Source: Bos javanicus (Eukaryota > Chordata > Mammalia > Artiodactyla > Bovidae). Taken from it: DNA of 64,000 nucleotides. Below the pieces are notes generated by a model, which saw only the letters and a program-made list of their open reading frames with translations, made no database searches and had not been told where the DNA came from. Below, piece after piece: positions 12,301 through 27,689 of the stretch. The stretch is from positions 186,001-250,000 of the forward strand of contig NW_026893681.1 of NCBI RefSeq assembly GCF_032452875.1. Reading direction: 5' to 3'. Every line of letters begins with the position of its first letter. Position 1 is the stretch's first letter. The position numbers and the translations under genes are program-made.

Positions 12301-13742
12301 TGATCACGTGGCTGATCATACACTGATCACGTGACTGCACATGCACTGATGACATGGCTGATCATACAGTGATCACGTGGCTGATCATGCACTGATCATG
12401 TGGTTGATCATGCACTAATCACGTTGCTGATCATGCACTGATCAGGTGGCTATCATGCACTGCTTACGAGGCTGATCATGCACTGATCACATGGCAATCA
12501 TGCACTGATCACGTGTCTTATCATACACTGATCCTTGACTGATCATGCACTGATCACGTGCCTGATCATTCACTGATCACCTGGCTGATCATGCACTGAT
12601 CACGAAGCTGATCATACACTGATCACGTGACTGCATGCACTGATCATTTCGATGATCATGCATTGATCAAGGGGCTGATCATGCACTGACCACGTGGCTG
12701 ATCCTACAATGATCACGTGACTGATCATGCACTGATCACGCGGCTGACCATGCACTGATCACGAAGCTGATCATACACTGATCACGTGACTGTGCATGCA
12801 CTGATAACGTGGGTGATCATGCACTGATCACGTGTTTGATCATGCACTGATCACGTGGCTGATCATACACTGTTCATGTGCCTGATCATGCACTAAATAT
12901 GTTGCGGATCATGCACTGATCACGTAGCTGATCATACACTGATCACCTGGCTGATCATACTCTGATCACCTGGCTGATCAGACACTGATCACGTGGCTGA
13001 TCATACTCTGAACACGAAGCTGATCATACACTGATCACGTGACTGCATGCACTGATCAATTGACTGCCCATGCACTGATCACGTGGATGATCATGCGCTG
13101 ATCATGTGACTGATCATGCACTAAAAAAATGGCTGATCAAGCCCTGATCACATGACTGATCATGCACTGTTCATGAAGCTGATCATACAATGATCACGTG
13201 ACTGTGCATGCACTGATCACTTGGCTGATCATGCACAGATCACATGGCTATCATGCACTGATCACTTGATTGTGCATGCAATAATCACGTGGATGATCAT
13301 GCATTTATCACGTGGCTGATCATGCACTAATCACAAGGGTGATCATGAACTGATCACGTGACTTAGCATGCTGTGATCTCGTGTCTGAATGGTGCTGATC
13401 ATGTGACTAATCAAGAACTGATCACGTGGCTATCATGCACTGATCACGTGGCTGATCATACACTGATCACGTGGCTATCATGCACTGATCACTTGATTGT
13501 GCATGCAATAATCACGTGGATGATCATGCATGTATCACCTGGCTGATCATGCAGTAATCACAAGGGTGATCATGAACTGATCACGTGACTTAGCATGCTG
13601 TGATCTCGGGTCTAAGTGGTGCTAATCATGTGACTAATCAAGAACTGATCACGTGGCTCTCATGCACTGATGATGTGCCTCAGGAGGCAATAACCAAAGA
13701 GCTGAGCAGGCACGAATCACGCAATCAGCAGGCAATAATCAT
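9191..13742 (+). repeat. HOR unit U3 (subfamily A, 4552 bp)
   Basis: Same length and same A-type indels as U1, so the first four units alternate A-B-A-B. Its 3' end has CAGTAATC (about 13552), shared with the ends of U8 and U9, where most units have CACTAATC. No gene is visible. Confidence 0.93.
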
Positions 13743-13918
13743 GGACCTCAGCTGTGATGAATCATGCTGCTCAGCTGGCAATCATCAAGCAGCTGAATAG
13801 GCAGGAATCAGACGGCTCAGCTGGCCATTGTCAAGCAGATGAGCAGGCAGGAATCATGCAGCTCAGCTGGCAATTGTCAAGCAGCGGAGCAGACAGGAAA
13901 AACGGAGCTCAGTAGGCC
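13671..13918 (+). repeat. HOR core 3
   Basis: Same 248-bp core with the T allele (CATGCAGC). No other difference is seen. Confidence 0.95.
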
Positions 13919-16900
13919 CTGATCACGTGACTGAGCACACACTGATCACGTGACTGATAATGAACTGATCACGAGGCTATAATGCACTGATCACCTGACT
14001 GCGCATGCACTGATCATGTGGATGATCATACACTGATCACGTGGCTGATCACGCAATGATCACGTGACTGATCATGCACTGATCACGTGGCTATCATGCA
14101 CTGCTCACATGACTGAGCATGCACTGATCACGTAGCTATCATGCATTGATCACTTGGCTATCATGCACTAATCACGTGGCTGATCATGCACTGATCACGA
14201 AGCTGATCATACACTGATCACGGGACTGTGCATGCACTGATCACGTGGCTGATCATGCACTGATCACGTGGCTGATCATGCAATGATAACCTGGCTATCA
14301 TACACTGATCACGTGACTGATCATGCACTCTTCACTGGCCTGATCATGCACTGATCCCGTGGCTGATCATGCAATGATCAGGAAGCTGATCATACACTGA
14401 TCACGTGACTCTGCCTGCTGTGTGGCTGATCATGCACTGATCACGTGGCTGATCATACACTGATCACGTCGCTGATCATGCACTGATCACGGTGCGGATC
14501 ATGAACTGATCACGTGGCTGATCATACACTGATCACGTGGCTGTTCATGCACTGATCACGTGGCTGATCATACACTTATCAAATTACTGATAATGCACTG
14601 ATCACGTGCCTGATTATGCACTGATCACGAAGCTGACCATACACTGACTGTGCATGCACTGATCACGTGGCTGATAATGCACTGATCACGTGGCTGATCA
14701 TGCACTGATCACCTGGCTGATCATACACTGATCACGTGGCTGATCATGCACTGATCACGTGTCTGATCATCCACTGATTTGAAGCTGATCATAGACTGAT
14801 CACGTGATTCCTGCACTGATCACGGGGCTGATCATGCACATATCAAGTGGCTGATCAAGCACTGATCACGTGACTGATCATTCACTGATCACGTGACTGA
14901 TCATGCACTGATCACGTGGCTGATCATGCACTAATCACGTAGCTGATCATATACTGATCACGTGACTGTGCATGCACTGATAACTTGGCTGATCATGCCC
15001 TGATCACGAGGCTGATCATGCACTGATCACATGGCTGATCATACACTGATCACGTGCCTGATCATGCACTAATCACGTTGCGGAACATGCACTATTCACG
15101 TGGCTGATCATACACTGATCACGTGGCTGACCATACTCTGATCACGTGGCTGATCATACACTGATCACGCGGCTGATCATGCACTGATCACGTGTCTATC
15201 ATGCACTAATCACGTGAATGCGCATGAACTGATCACTTACCTGTTCATGCAGTGATTCCGTGGCTATCATGCACTGATCACGTGGCTGATCATGCACTGA
15301 TCACATGACTGATTAAGCACTGATCGCATAGCTATAATGCACTGATCACATGACTGCGCATGCCATGATCATGTGACTGATCATGCACTGATCACGTGGC
15401 TATCATGCACTGATAACGTGGCTGATCATGCAGTGATCATGTGACTGATTATGCACTGATCGCGAAGCTATCATGCACTGATCACATGACAGCTCATGCC
15501 ATGATCGCGTGACTGATCATGCACTGATCACGTGGCTATCATGCACTGATCATATGGCTAATCATACATTGATCACCTAAATAATCATGCACTCATCCCG
15601 GGGCGGTCTTGCACTGATCACGTGGCTGATCAGGCACTGATAACTTAGCTATCATGCACTGATCACATGACTGCGCAAGAACTGTTCACGTGGATATCAT
15701 ACACTGGACACGTGACAGATCATGCACTGATCACGTGACTGATCATGCACTGATCTGGTGGCTATCATGCATTGATCACGTGATTGGTCATACACAGATC
15801 ACGTGACTGATCATGCACTGATCACGTGACTGCACATGCACTGATCATGTAAATGTAGGCAATGATCACATGGCTATCATGCACTGATCACGTGGCTGAT
15901 CATGCACTGATCATGAGACTGAGCATGCACTGATCACGTAGCTATCATGCATTGATCAATTGGCTATCATGCACTGATCACGTGGCTGATCATACACTGA
16001 TCACGTGGCTGATCATGCACTAATCACGTTGCTTATCATGCACTGATCAGGTGGCTATCATGCACTGATCACGTGGCTGATCATGCACTGCTCACATGGC
16101 TGATCGTACACTGATCACGTGGCTGATCATGCACTAATCACGTTCCTTATCCTGCAATGATCAGGTTGCTATCATGCACTGATCACATGGCTGATCATAC
16201 ACTGATCAGGTGACTGCGCATGCACTGATCACATGACTGATCATGCACTGATCATGTGGCTGATCATGCACTGATAAGCTGGCTATCATACACTGATCAG
16301 GTGACTGATCATGCACTCTTCACGTGCCTGATCATGCACTGATCACGTGGCTGATCATGCACTGAATACGAAGCTGATCATACACTGATCACGTGACTGT
16401 GCATGCACTGATAACTTGGCTGGTCATGCACTAATCACATTGCCGATCATGCACTGATCACGTGACTGATCATGCACTGATCTGGTGCCTATCAGGCATT
16501 GATCCCGTGGTTGATCATACACTGATCACATGACTGATCATGCACTGATCACCTGGCTATCATGCACTGATCACGTAGCTGATCATGCACTGATCAAGTG
16601 ATTGAACATGCACTGAAGACGTGACTGATCCTGCACTAATCACATGGCTATCATGCACTGATCATGTGACTGCGCATCCACTGATCTCGAGGATGATCGT
16701 ACACTGATCACGTGGCTGATCAGGAACTGATCACATGACTGACCATACAGTGATCACGTGTCTGAATATTGCTGATCATGTTATTGATCATGTGCTGATC
16801 AGGTGTGTATCATGCACTGATCACCTGACTGCGCATGCACTGACCATGTAACTGTAGGCAATTATCACATGGCTATCATGCAGTGATCACGTGGATGATC

Positions 16901-18403
16901 ATGCACTGACCATGCACTGATCACGTAGCTATCATGCATTGATCACTTGGCTGTCATGCACTGATCACGTGGCTGATCATACACTGATCACGTGACTGCA
17001 CATGCACTGATGACATGGCTGATCATACAGTGATCACGTGGCTGATCATGCACTGATCATGTGGTTGATCATGCACTAATCACGTTGCTGATCATGCACT
17101 GATCAGGTGGCTATCATGCACTGCTTACGAGGCTGATCATGCACTGATCACATGGCAATCATGCACTGATCACGTGTCTTATCATACACTGATCCTTGAC
17201 TGATCATGCACTGATCACGTGCCTGATCATTCACTGATCACCTGGCTGATCATGCACTGATCACGAAGCTGATCATACACTGATCACGTGACTGCATGCA
17301 CTGATCATTTCGATGATCATGCATTGATCAAGGGGCTGATCATGCACTGACCACGTGGCTGATCCTACAATGATCACGTGACTGATCATGCACTGATCAC
17401 GCGGCTGACCATGCACTGATCACGAAGCTGATCATACACTGATCACGTGACTGTGCATGCACTGATAACGTGGGTGATCATGCACTGATCACGTGTTTGA
17501 TCATGCACTGATCACGTGGCTGATCATACACTGTTCATGTGCCTGATCATGCACTAAATATGTTGCGGATCATGCACTGATCACGTAGCTGATCATACAC
17601 TGATCACCTGGCTGATCATACTCTGATCACCTGGCTGATCAGACACTGATCACGTGGCTGATCATACTCTGAACACGAAGCTGATCATACACTGATCACG
17701 TGACTGCATGCACTGATCAATTGACTGCCCATGCACTGATCACGTGGATGATCATGCGCTGATCATGTGACTGATCATGCACTAAAAAAATGGCTGATCA
17801 AGCCCTGATCACATGACTGATCATGCACTGTTCATGAAGCTGATCATACAATGATCACGTGACTGTGCATGCACTGATCACTTGGCTGATCATGCACAGA
17901 TCACATGGCTATCATGCACTGATCACTTGATTGTGCATGCAATAATCACGTGGATGATCATGCATTTATCACGTGGCTGATCATGCACTAATCACAAGGG
18001 TGATCATGAACTGATCACGTGACTTAGCATGCTGTGATCTCGTGTCTGAATGGTGCTGATCATGTGACTAATCAAGAACTGATCACGTGGCTATCATGCA
18101 CTGATCACGTGGCTGATCATACACTGATCACGTGGCTATCATGCACTGATCACTTGATTGTGCATGCAATAATCACGTGGATGATCATGCATGTATCACC
18201 TGGCTGATCATGCACTAATCACAAGGGTGATCATGAACTGATCACGTGACTTAGCATGCTGTGATCTCGGGTCTGAGTGGTGCTAATCATGTGACTAATC
18301 AAGAACTGATCACGTGGCTCTCATGCACTGATGATGTGCCTCAGGAGGCAATAACCAAAGAGCTGAGCAGGCACGAATCACGCAATCAGCAGGCAATAAT
18401 CAT
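13743..18403 (+). repeat. HOR unit U4 (subfamily B, 4661 bp)
   Basis: This is the standard full-length B unit, with both the 86-bp and 23-bp segments and no rearrangement noticed. It is a useful reference for the derived units. No gene is visible. Confidence 0.93.
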
Positions 18404-18579
18404 GGACCTCAGCTGTGATGAATCATGCTGCTCAGCTGGCAATCATCAAGCAGCTGAATAGGCAGGAATCAGACGGCTCAGCTGGCCATTGTCAAGCAGA
18501 TGAGCAGGCAGGAATCACGCAGCTCAGCTGGCAATTGTCAAGCAGCGGAGCAGACAGGAAAAACGGAGCTCAGTAGGCC
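18332..18579 (+). repeat. HOR core 4
   Basis: Same 248-bp core with the C allele. It opens U5, whose monomers are strongly consensus-like, yet the core is unchanged. Confidence 0.95.
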
Positions 18580-20489
18580 CTGATCACGTGACTGAGCACA
18601 CACTGATCACGTGACTGATAATGAACTGATCACGAGGCTATAATGCACTGATCACCTGACTGCGCATGCACTGATCATGTGGATGATCATACACTGATCA
18701 CGTGGCTGATCACGCAATGATCACGTGACTGATCATGCACTGATCACGTGGCTATCATGCACTGCTCACATGACTGAGCATGCACTGATCACGTAGCTAT
18801 CATGCATTGATCACTTGGCTATCATGCACTAATCACGTGGCTGATCATGCACTGATCACGAAGCTGATCATACACTGATCACGGGACTGTGCATGCACTG
18901 ATCACGTGGCTGATCATGCACTGATCACGTGGCTGATCATGCAATGATAACCTGGCTATCATACACTGATCACGTGACTGATCATGCACTCTTCACTGGC
19001 CTGATCATGCACTGATCCCGTGGCTGATCATGCAATGATCAGGAAGCTGATCATACACTGATCACGTGACTCTGCCTGCTGTGTGGCTGATCATGCACTG
19101 ATCACGTGGCTGATCATACACTGATCACGTCGCTGATCATGCACTGATCACGGTGCGGATCATGAACTGATCACGTGGCTGATCATACACTGATCACGTG
19201 GCTGTTCATGCACTGATCACGTGGCTGATCATACACTTATCAAATTACTGATCATGCACTGATCACGTGCCTGATCATGCACTGATCACGAAGCTGACCA
19301 TACACTGACTGTGCATGCACTCATCACGTGGCTGATAATGCACTGATCACGTGGCTGATCATGCACTGATCACCTGGCTGATCATACACTGATCACGTGG
19401 CTGATCATGCACTGATCACGTGTCTGATCATCCACTGATTTGAAGCTGATCATAGACTGATCACGTGATTCCTGCACTGATCACGGGGCTGATCATGCAC
19501 ATATCAAGTGGCTGATCAAACACTGATCACGTGACTGATCATTCACTGATCACGTGACTGATCATGCACTGATCACGTGGCTGATCATGCACTAATCACG
19601 TAGCTGATCATACACTGATCACGTGACTGTGCATGCACTGATAACTTGGCTGATCATGCCCTGATCACGAGGCTGATCATGCACTGATCACGTGGCTGAT
19701 CATACACTGATCACGTGCCTGATCATGCACTAATCACGTTGCGGAACATGCACTATTCACGTGGCTGATCATACACTGATCACGTCGCTGACCATACTCT
19801 GATCACGTGGCTGATCATACACTGATCACGCGGCTGATCATGCACTGATCACGTGTCTATCATGCACTAATCACGTGAATGCGCATGAACTGATCACTTA
19901 CCTGTTCATGCAGTGATTCCGTGGCTATCATGCACTGATCACGTGGCTGATCATGCACTGATCACGTGACTGATCAAGCACTGATCGCGTAGCTATCATG
20001 CACTGATCACGTGACTGCGCATGCCATGATCACGTGACTGATCATGCACTGATCACGTGGCTATCATGCACTGATCACGTGGCTGATCATGCACTGATCA
20101 CGTGACTGATCATGCACTGATCGCGAAGCTATCATGCACTGATCACGTGACAGCTCATGCCATGATCGCGTGACTGATCATGCACTGATCACGTGGCTAT
20201 CATGCACTGATCACATGGCTAATCATACACTGATCACCTAACTGATCATGCACTCATCCCGTGGCGGTCTTGCACTGATCACGTGGCTGATCATGCACTG
20301 ATCACGTAGCTATCATGCACTGATCACATGACTGCGCAAGCACTGTTCACGTGGCTATCATACACTGGTCACGTGACTGATCATGCACTGATCACGTGAC
20401 TGATCATGCACTGATCTGGTGGCTATCATGCACTGATCACGTGACTGGTCATGCACTGATCACGTGACTGATCATGCACTGATCACGTG

Positions 20490-21077
20490 ACTGCACATGC
20501 ACTGATCACGTAGATGTAGGCACTGATCACATGGCTATCATGCACTGATCACGTGGCTGATCATGCCCTGATCACGAGACTGATCATGCACTGATCACGT
20601 AGCTATCATGCACTGATCACGTGGCTATCATGCACTGATCACGTGGCTGATCATGCACTGCTCACGTGGCTGATCATGCACTGATCACGTGGCTGATCAT
20701 GCAGTTATCACGTGGCTTATCCTGCACTGATCACGTTGCTGATCATGCACTGATCACATGGCTGATCATACACTGATCACGTGACTGCACATGCACTGAT
20801 CACGTGGCTGTCAGGCACTGATCACGTGGCTGATCATGCACTGATCACGTGGCTGATCATGCCCTGATCACGAGACTGAGCATGCACTGATCACGTAGCT
20901 GATCATGCATTGATCACGTGGCTGATCATGCACTGATCACGTGGCTGATCATACACTGATCACGTGGCTGATCATGCACTGATCACGTTGCTTATCATGC
21001 ACTGATCAGGTGGCTGATCATGCACTGATCACGTGGCTGATCATGCACTGCTCACGTGGCTGATCGTGCACTGATCA
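20490..21077 (+). repeat. 294-bp duplication with internal loss in U5
   Basis: The copies start at 20490 and 20784. The first passes straight from the ATCACGTGGCTGATCATGC monomer to ACTGCTCACGTGG (about 20657), missing the same block as U11. The arrangement and order match U11 although many bases differ. The right-hand limit is approximate. Confidence 0.82.
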
Positions 21078-21760
21078 CGTGGCTGATCATGCACTGATCA
21101 CGTTCCTTATCATGCACTGATCACGTGCTGATCATGCACTGATCACGTGGCTGATCATACACTGATCACGTGACTGCGCATGCACTGATCACGTGACTGA
21201 TCATGCACTGATCATGTGGCTGATCATGCACTGATCAGCGTGGCTGATCATACACTGATCAGGTGACTGATCATGCACTCTTCACGTGCCTGATCATGCA
21301 CTGATCACGTGGCTATCATGCACTGATCACGTAGCTGATCATGCACTGATCACGTGACTGATGCATGCACTGATCACTTGGCTGGTCATGCACTGATCAC
21401 ATTGCCGATCATGCACTGATCACGTGACTGCGCATGCACTGATCACGAGGCTGATCGTACACTGATCACGTGGCTGATCATGCACTGATCACGTGACTGA
21501 TCATGCACTGATCACGTGGCTGAATATTGCTGATCACGTGACTGATCATGCGCTGATCACGTGTGTATCATGCACTGATCACGTGACTGCGCATGCACTG
21601 ACCATGTAACTGTATGCACTGATCACGTGGCTATCATGCACTGATCACGTGGCTGATCATGCACTGACCATGCACTGATCACGTAGCTATCATGCACTGA
21701 TCACGTGGCTGTCATGCACTGATCACGTGGCTGATCATACACTGATCACGTGACTGCACA

Positions 21761-21868
21761 TGCACTGATCACGTGGCTGATCATGCACTGATCACGTGGC
21801 TGATCATGCACTGATCACGTGGCTGATCATGCACTGATCACGTGGCTGATCATGCACTGATCACGTGG
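21761..21868 (+). repeat. Reference run of near-perfect 23-bp monomers
   Basis: This is the cleanest stretch of the base repeat: about four consecutive copies of CTGATCACGTGG plus CTGATCATGCA with no or almost no deviation. It defines the consensus used throughout. The monomer holds two TGATCA palindromes, one CACGTG palindrome with the single CpG, and overlapping CATG and TGCA palindromes. It lies in U5, the most consensus-like unit. Confidence 0.9.
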
Positions 21869-23090
21869 CTATCATGCACTGATCACGTGGCTGATCATGC
21901 ACTGATCACGTGGCAATCATGCACTGATCACGTGTCTTATCATACACTGATCCGTGACTGATCATGCACTGATCACGTGCCTGATCATGCACTGATCACG
22001 TGGCTGATCATGCACTGATCACGTAGCTGATCATACACTGATCACGTGACTGCATGCACTGATCATGTCGATGATCATGCACTGATCACGTGGCTGATCA
22101 TGCACTGACCACGTGGCTGATCCTACACTGATCACGTGACTGATCATGCACTGATCACGCGGCTGATCATGCACTGATCACGAAGCTGATCATACACTGA
22201 TCACGTGACTGTGCATGCACTGATAACGTGGCTGATCATGCACTGATCACGTGTTTGATCATGCACTGATCACGTGGCTGATCATACACTGTTCATGTGC
22301 CTGATCATGCACTAAATATGTTGCGGATCATGCACTGATCACGTAGCTGATCATACACTGATGACGTGGCTGATCATACTCTGATCACCTGGCTGATCAG
22401 ACACTGATCACGTGGCTGATCATACTCTGATCACGAAGCTGATCATACACTGATCACGTGACTGCATGCACTGATCAATTGACTGCCCATGCACTGATCA
22501 CGTGGATGATCATGCGCTGATCATGTGACTGATCATGCACTAAAAAAATGGCTGATCAAGCCCTGATCACATGACTGATCATGCACTGTTCATGAAGCTG
22601 ATCATACAATGATCACGTGACTGTGCATGCACTGATCACTTGGCTGATCATGCACAGATCACGTGGCTATCATGCACTGATCACTTGATTGTGCATGCAA
22701 TAATCACGTGGATGATCATGCATTTATCACGTGGCTGAGCATGCACTAATCACAAGGGTGATCATGCACTGATCACGTGACTTAGCATGCTGTGATCTCG
22801 TGTCTGAATGGTGCTGATCATGTGACTAATCAAGCACTGATCACGTGGCTGATCATGCACTGATCACGTGGCTGATCATGCACTGATCACGTGGCTATCA
22901 TGCACTGATCACTTGATTGTGCATGCAATAATCACGTGGATGATCATGCATGTATCACCTGGCTGATCATGCACTAATCACAAGGGTGATCATGAACTGA
23001 TCACGTGACTTAGCATGCTGTGATCTCGGGTCTGAGTGGTGCTAATCATGTGACTAATGAAGAACTGATCACGTGGCTCTCATGCACTGA

Positions 23091-23338
23091 TGATGTGCCT
23101 CAGGAGGCAATAACCAAAGAGCTGAGCAGGCACGAATCACGCAATCAGCAGGCAATAATCATGGACCTCAGCTGTGATGAATCATGCTGCTCAGCTGGCA
23201 ATCATCAAGCAGCTGAATAGGCAGGAATCAGACGGCTCAGCTGGCCATTGTCAAGCAGATGAGCAGGCAGGAATCATGCAGCTCAGCTGGCAATTGTCAA
23301 GCAGCGGAGCAGACAGGAAAAACGGAGCTCAGTAGGCC
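23091..23338 (+). repeat. HOR core 5
   Basis: Same 248-bp core with the T allele. Monomers on both sides differ from the typical unit at many bases, while the core does not. Confidence 0.95.
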
Positions 23339-26300
23339 CTGATCACGTGACTGAGCACACACTGATCACGTGACTGATCATGCACTGATCACGAGGCTAT
23401 CATGCACTGATCACCTGACTGCGCATGCACTGATCACGTGGCTGATCATACACTGATCACGTGGCTGATCACGCACTGATCACGTGACTGATCATGCACT
23501 GATCACGTGGCTATCATGCACTGCTCACATGACTGATCATGCACTGATCACGTAGCTATCATGCACTGATCACTTGGCTGATCATGCACTAATCACGTGG
23601 CTGATCATGCACTGATCACGAGGCTGATCATACACTGATCACGGGACTGTGCATGCACTAATCACGTGGCTGATCATGCACTGATCACGTGGCTGATCAT
23701 GCACTGATCACGTGGCTGATCATACACTGATCACGTGACTGATCATGCACTCTTCACTGGCCTGATCATGCACTGATCCCGTGGCTGATCATGCAATGAT
23801 CAGGAAGCTGATCATACACTGATCACGTGACTCTGCCTGCTGTGTGGCTGATCATGCACTGATCACGTGGCTGATCATACACTGATCACGTCGCTGATCA
23901 TGCACTGATCACGGTGCTGATCATGCACTGATCACGTGGCTGATCATACACTGATCACGTGGCTGTTCATGCACTGATCACGTGGCTGATCATACACTTA
24001 TCACGTTACTGATAATGCACTGATCACGTGCCTGATCATGCACTGATCACGAAGCTGACCATACACTGACTGTGCATGCACTCATCACGTGGCTGATAAT
24101 GCACTGATCACGTGGCTGATCATGCACTGATCACCTGGCTGATCATACACTGATCACGTGGCTGATCATGCACTGATCACGTGTCTGATCATCCACTGAT
24201 TTGAAGCTGATCATAGACTGATCACGTGATTCCTGCACTGATCACGGGGCTGATCATGCACATATCACGTGGCTGATCAAGCACTGATCACGTGACTGAT
24301 CATTCACTGATCACGTGACTGATCATGCACTGATCACGTGGCTGATCATGCACTAATCACGTAGCTGATCATATACTGATCACGTGACTGTGCATGCACT
24401 GATAACGTGGCTGATCATGCCCTGATCACGTGGCTGATCATGCACTGATCACATGGCTGATCATACACTGATCACGTGCCTGATCATGCACTAATCACGT
24501 TGCGGAACATGCACTATTCACGTGGCTGATCATACACTGATCACGTGGCTGACCATACTCTGATCACGTGGCTGATCATACACTGATCACGCGGCTGATC
24601 ATGCACTGATCACGTGTCTATCATGCACTAATCACGTGACTGGGCATGAACTGATCACTTACCTGTTCATGCAGTGATTCCGTGGCTATCATGCACTGAT
24701 AACGTGGCTGATCATGCAGTGATCACGTGACTGATTATGCACTGATCGCGAAGCTATCATGCACTGATCACATGACAGCTCATGCCATGATCGCGTGACT
24801 GATCATGCACTGATCACGTGGCTATCATGCACTGATCATATGGCTAATCATACATTGATCACCTAAATAATCATGCACTCATCCCGGGGCGGTCTTGCAC
24901 TGATCACGTGCCTGATCAGGCACTGATAACTTAGCTATCATGCACTGATCACGTGACTGCGCAAGAACTGTTCACGTGGATATCATACACTGGACACGTG
25001 ACAGATCATGCACTGATCACGTGACTGATCATGCACTGATCTGGTGGCTATCATGCATTGATCACGTGATTGGTCATACACAGATCACGTGACTGATCAT
25101 GCACTGATCACGTGACTGCACATGCACTGATCATGTAAATGTAGGCAATGATCACATGGCTATCATGCACTGATCACGTGGCTGATCATGCACTGATCAT
25201 GAGACTGAGCATGCACTGATCACGTAGCTATCATGCATTGATCAATTGGCTATCATGCACTGATCACGTGGCTGATCATACACTGATCACGTGGCTGATC
25301 ATGCACTAATCACGTTGCTTATCATGCACTGATCAGGTGGCTATCATGCACTGATCACGTGGCTGATCATGCACTGCTCACATGGCTGATCGTACACTGA
25401 TCACGTGGCTGATCATGCACTAATCACGTTCCTTATCCTGCAATGATCAGGTTGCTATCATGCACTGATCACATGGCTGATCATACACTGATCAGGTGAC
25501 TGCGCATGCACTGATCACATGACTGATCATGCACTGATCATGTGGCTGATCATGCACTGATAAGCTGGCTATCATACACTGATCAGGTGACTGATCATGC
25601 ACTCTTCACGTGCCTGATCATGCACTGATCACGTGGCTGATCATGCACTGAATACGAAGCTGATCATACACTGATCACGTGACTGTGCATGCACTGATAA
25701 CTTGGCTGGTCATGCACTAATCACATTGCCGATCATGCACTGATCACGTGACTGATCATGCACTGATCTGGTGCCTATCAGGCATTGATCCCGTGGTTGA
25801 TCATACACTGATCACATGACTGATCATGCACTGATCACCTGGCTATCATGCACTGATCACGTAGCTGATCATGCACTGATCAAGTGATTGAACATGCACT
25901 GAAGACGTGACTGATCCTGCACTAATCACATGGCTATCATGCACTGATCATGTGACTGCGCATCCACTGATCTCGAGGATGATCGTACACTGATCACGTG
26001 GCTGATCAGGAACTGATCACATGACTGACCATACAGTGATCACGTGTCTGAATATTGCTGATCATGTTATTGATCATGTGCTGATCAGGTGTGTATCATG
26101 CACTGATCACCTGACTGCGCATGCACTGACCATGTAACTGTAGGCAATTATCACATGGCTATCATGCAGTGATCACGTGGATGATCATGCACTGACCATG
26201 CACTGATCACGTAGCTATCATGCATTGATCACTTGGCTGTCATGCACTGATCACGTGGCTGATCATACACTGATCACGTGACTGCACATGCACTGATGAC

Positions 26301-27689
26301 ATGGCTGATCATACAGTGATCACGTGGCTGATCACGCACTGATCATGTGGTTGATCATGCACTAATCACGTTGCTGATCATGCACTGATCAGGTGGCTAT
26401 CATGCACTGCTTACGAGGCTGATCATGCACTGATCACATGGCAATCATGCACTGATCACGTGTCTTATCATACACTGATCCTTGACTGATCATGCACTGA
26501 TCACGTGCCTGATCATTCACTGATCACCTGGCTGATCATGCACTGATCACGAAGCTGATCATACACTGATCACGTGACTGCATGCACTGATCATTTCGAT
26601 GATCATGCATTGATCAAGGGGCTGATCATGCACTGACCACGTGGCTGATCCTACAATGATCACGTGACTGATCATGCACTGATCACGCGGCTGACCATGC
26701 ACTGATCACGAAGCTGATCATACACTGATCACGTGACTGTGCATGCACTGATAACGTGGGTGATCATGCACTGATCACGTGTTTGATCATGCACTGATCA
26801 CGTGGCTGATCATACACTGTTCATGTGCCTGATCATGCACTAAATATGTTGCGGATCATGCACTGATCACGTAGCTGATCATACACTGATCACCTGGCTG
26901 ATCATACTCTGATCACCTGGCTGATCAGACACTGATCACGTGGCTGATCATACTCTGAACACGAAGCTGATCATACACTGATCACGTGACTGCATGCACT
27001 GATCAATTGACTGCCCATGCACTGATCACGTGGATGATCATGCGCTGATCATGTGACTGATCATGCACTAAAAAAATGGCTGATCAAGCCCTGATCACAT
27101 GACTGATCATGCACTGTTCATGAAGCTGATCATACAATGATCACGTGACTGTGCATGCACTGATCACTTGGCTGATCATGCACAGATCACATGGCTATCA
27201 TGCACTGATCACTTGATTGTGCATGCAATAATCACGTGGATGATCATGCATTTATCACGTGGCTGATCATGCACTAATCACAAGGGTGATCATGCACTGA
27301 TCACGTGACTTAGCATGCTGTGATCTCGTGTCTGAATGGTGCTGATCATGTGACTAATCAAGAACTGATCACGTGGCTATCATGCACTGATCACGTGGCT
27401 GATCATACACTGATCACGTGGCTATCATGCACTGATCACTTGATTGTGCATGCAATAATCACGTGGATGATCATGCATGTATCACCTGGCTGATCATGCA
27501 CTAATCACAAGGGTGATCATGAACTGATCACGTGACTTAGCATGCTGTGATCTCGGGTCTGAGTGGTGCTAATCATGTGACTAATCAAGAACTGATCACG
27601 TGGCTCTCATGCACTGATGATGTGCCTCAGGAGGCAATAACCAAAGAGCTGAGCAGGCACGAATCACGCAATCAGCAGGCAATAATCAT
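23163..27689 (+). repeat. HOR unit U6 (B-derived, 4527 bp)
   Basis: This B unit lacks 136 bp, with the junction at GCACTGATAACG (24693). The same junction occurs in U12. It also shares with U12 the variants CACGTGCCTGATCAGG (about 24905) and ATATCACGTGG (about 24262). Its first ~1.3 kb is consensus-like. No gene is visible. Confidence 0.92.

Larger units (their letters stand above)
18404..23162 (+). repeat. HOR unit U5 (B-derived, 4759 bp, consensus-like)
   Basis: This B unit carries three changes: a 294-bp duplication with ACTGCACATGC at 20490 and again at 20784, a 91-bp loss inside the first copy, and a private deletion of 204 bp at about 21426. These plus a few one- or two-base gains account for the length. 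The duplication and the 91-bp loss are shared with U11. From about 19,960 to 22,300 most monomers sit close to the 23-bp consensus, with far fewer CACATG/CATGTG variants than the same positions elsewhere. The CCCGGGGCGG spot reads CCCGTGGCGG here (about 20258). No gene is visible. Confidence 0.92.

Noticed and set aside
18404..23162. Gene conversion as the firm explanation for the consensus-like tract in U5
   Set aside because: Rare HOR landmarks persist within the tract, which whole-monomer conversion should erase. Ancestral retention and assembly correction remain equally possible, so it is reported as unresolved.
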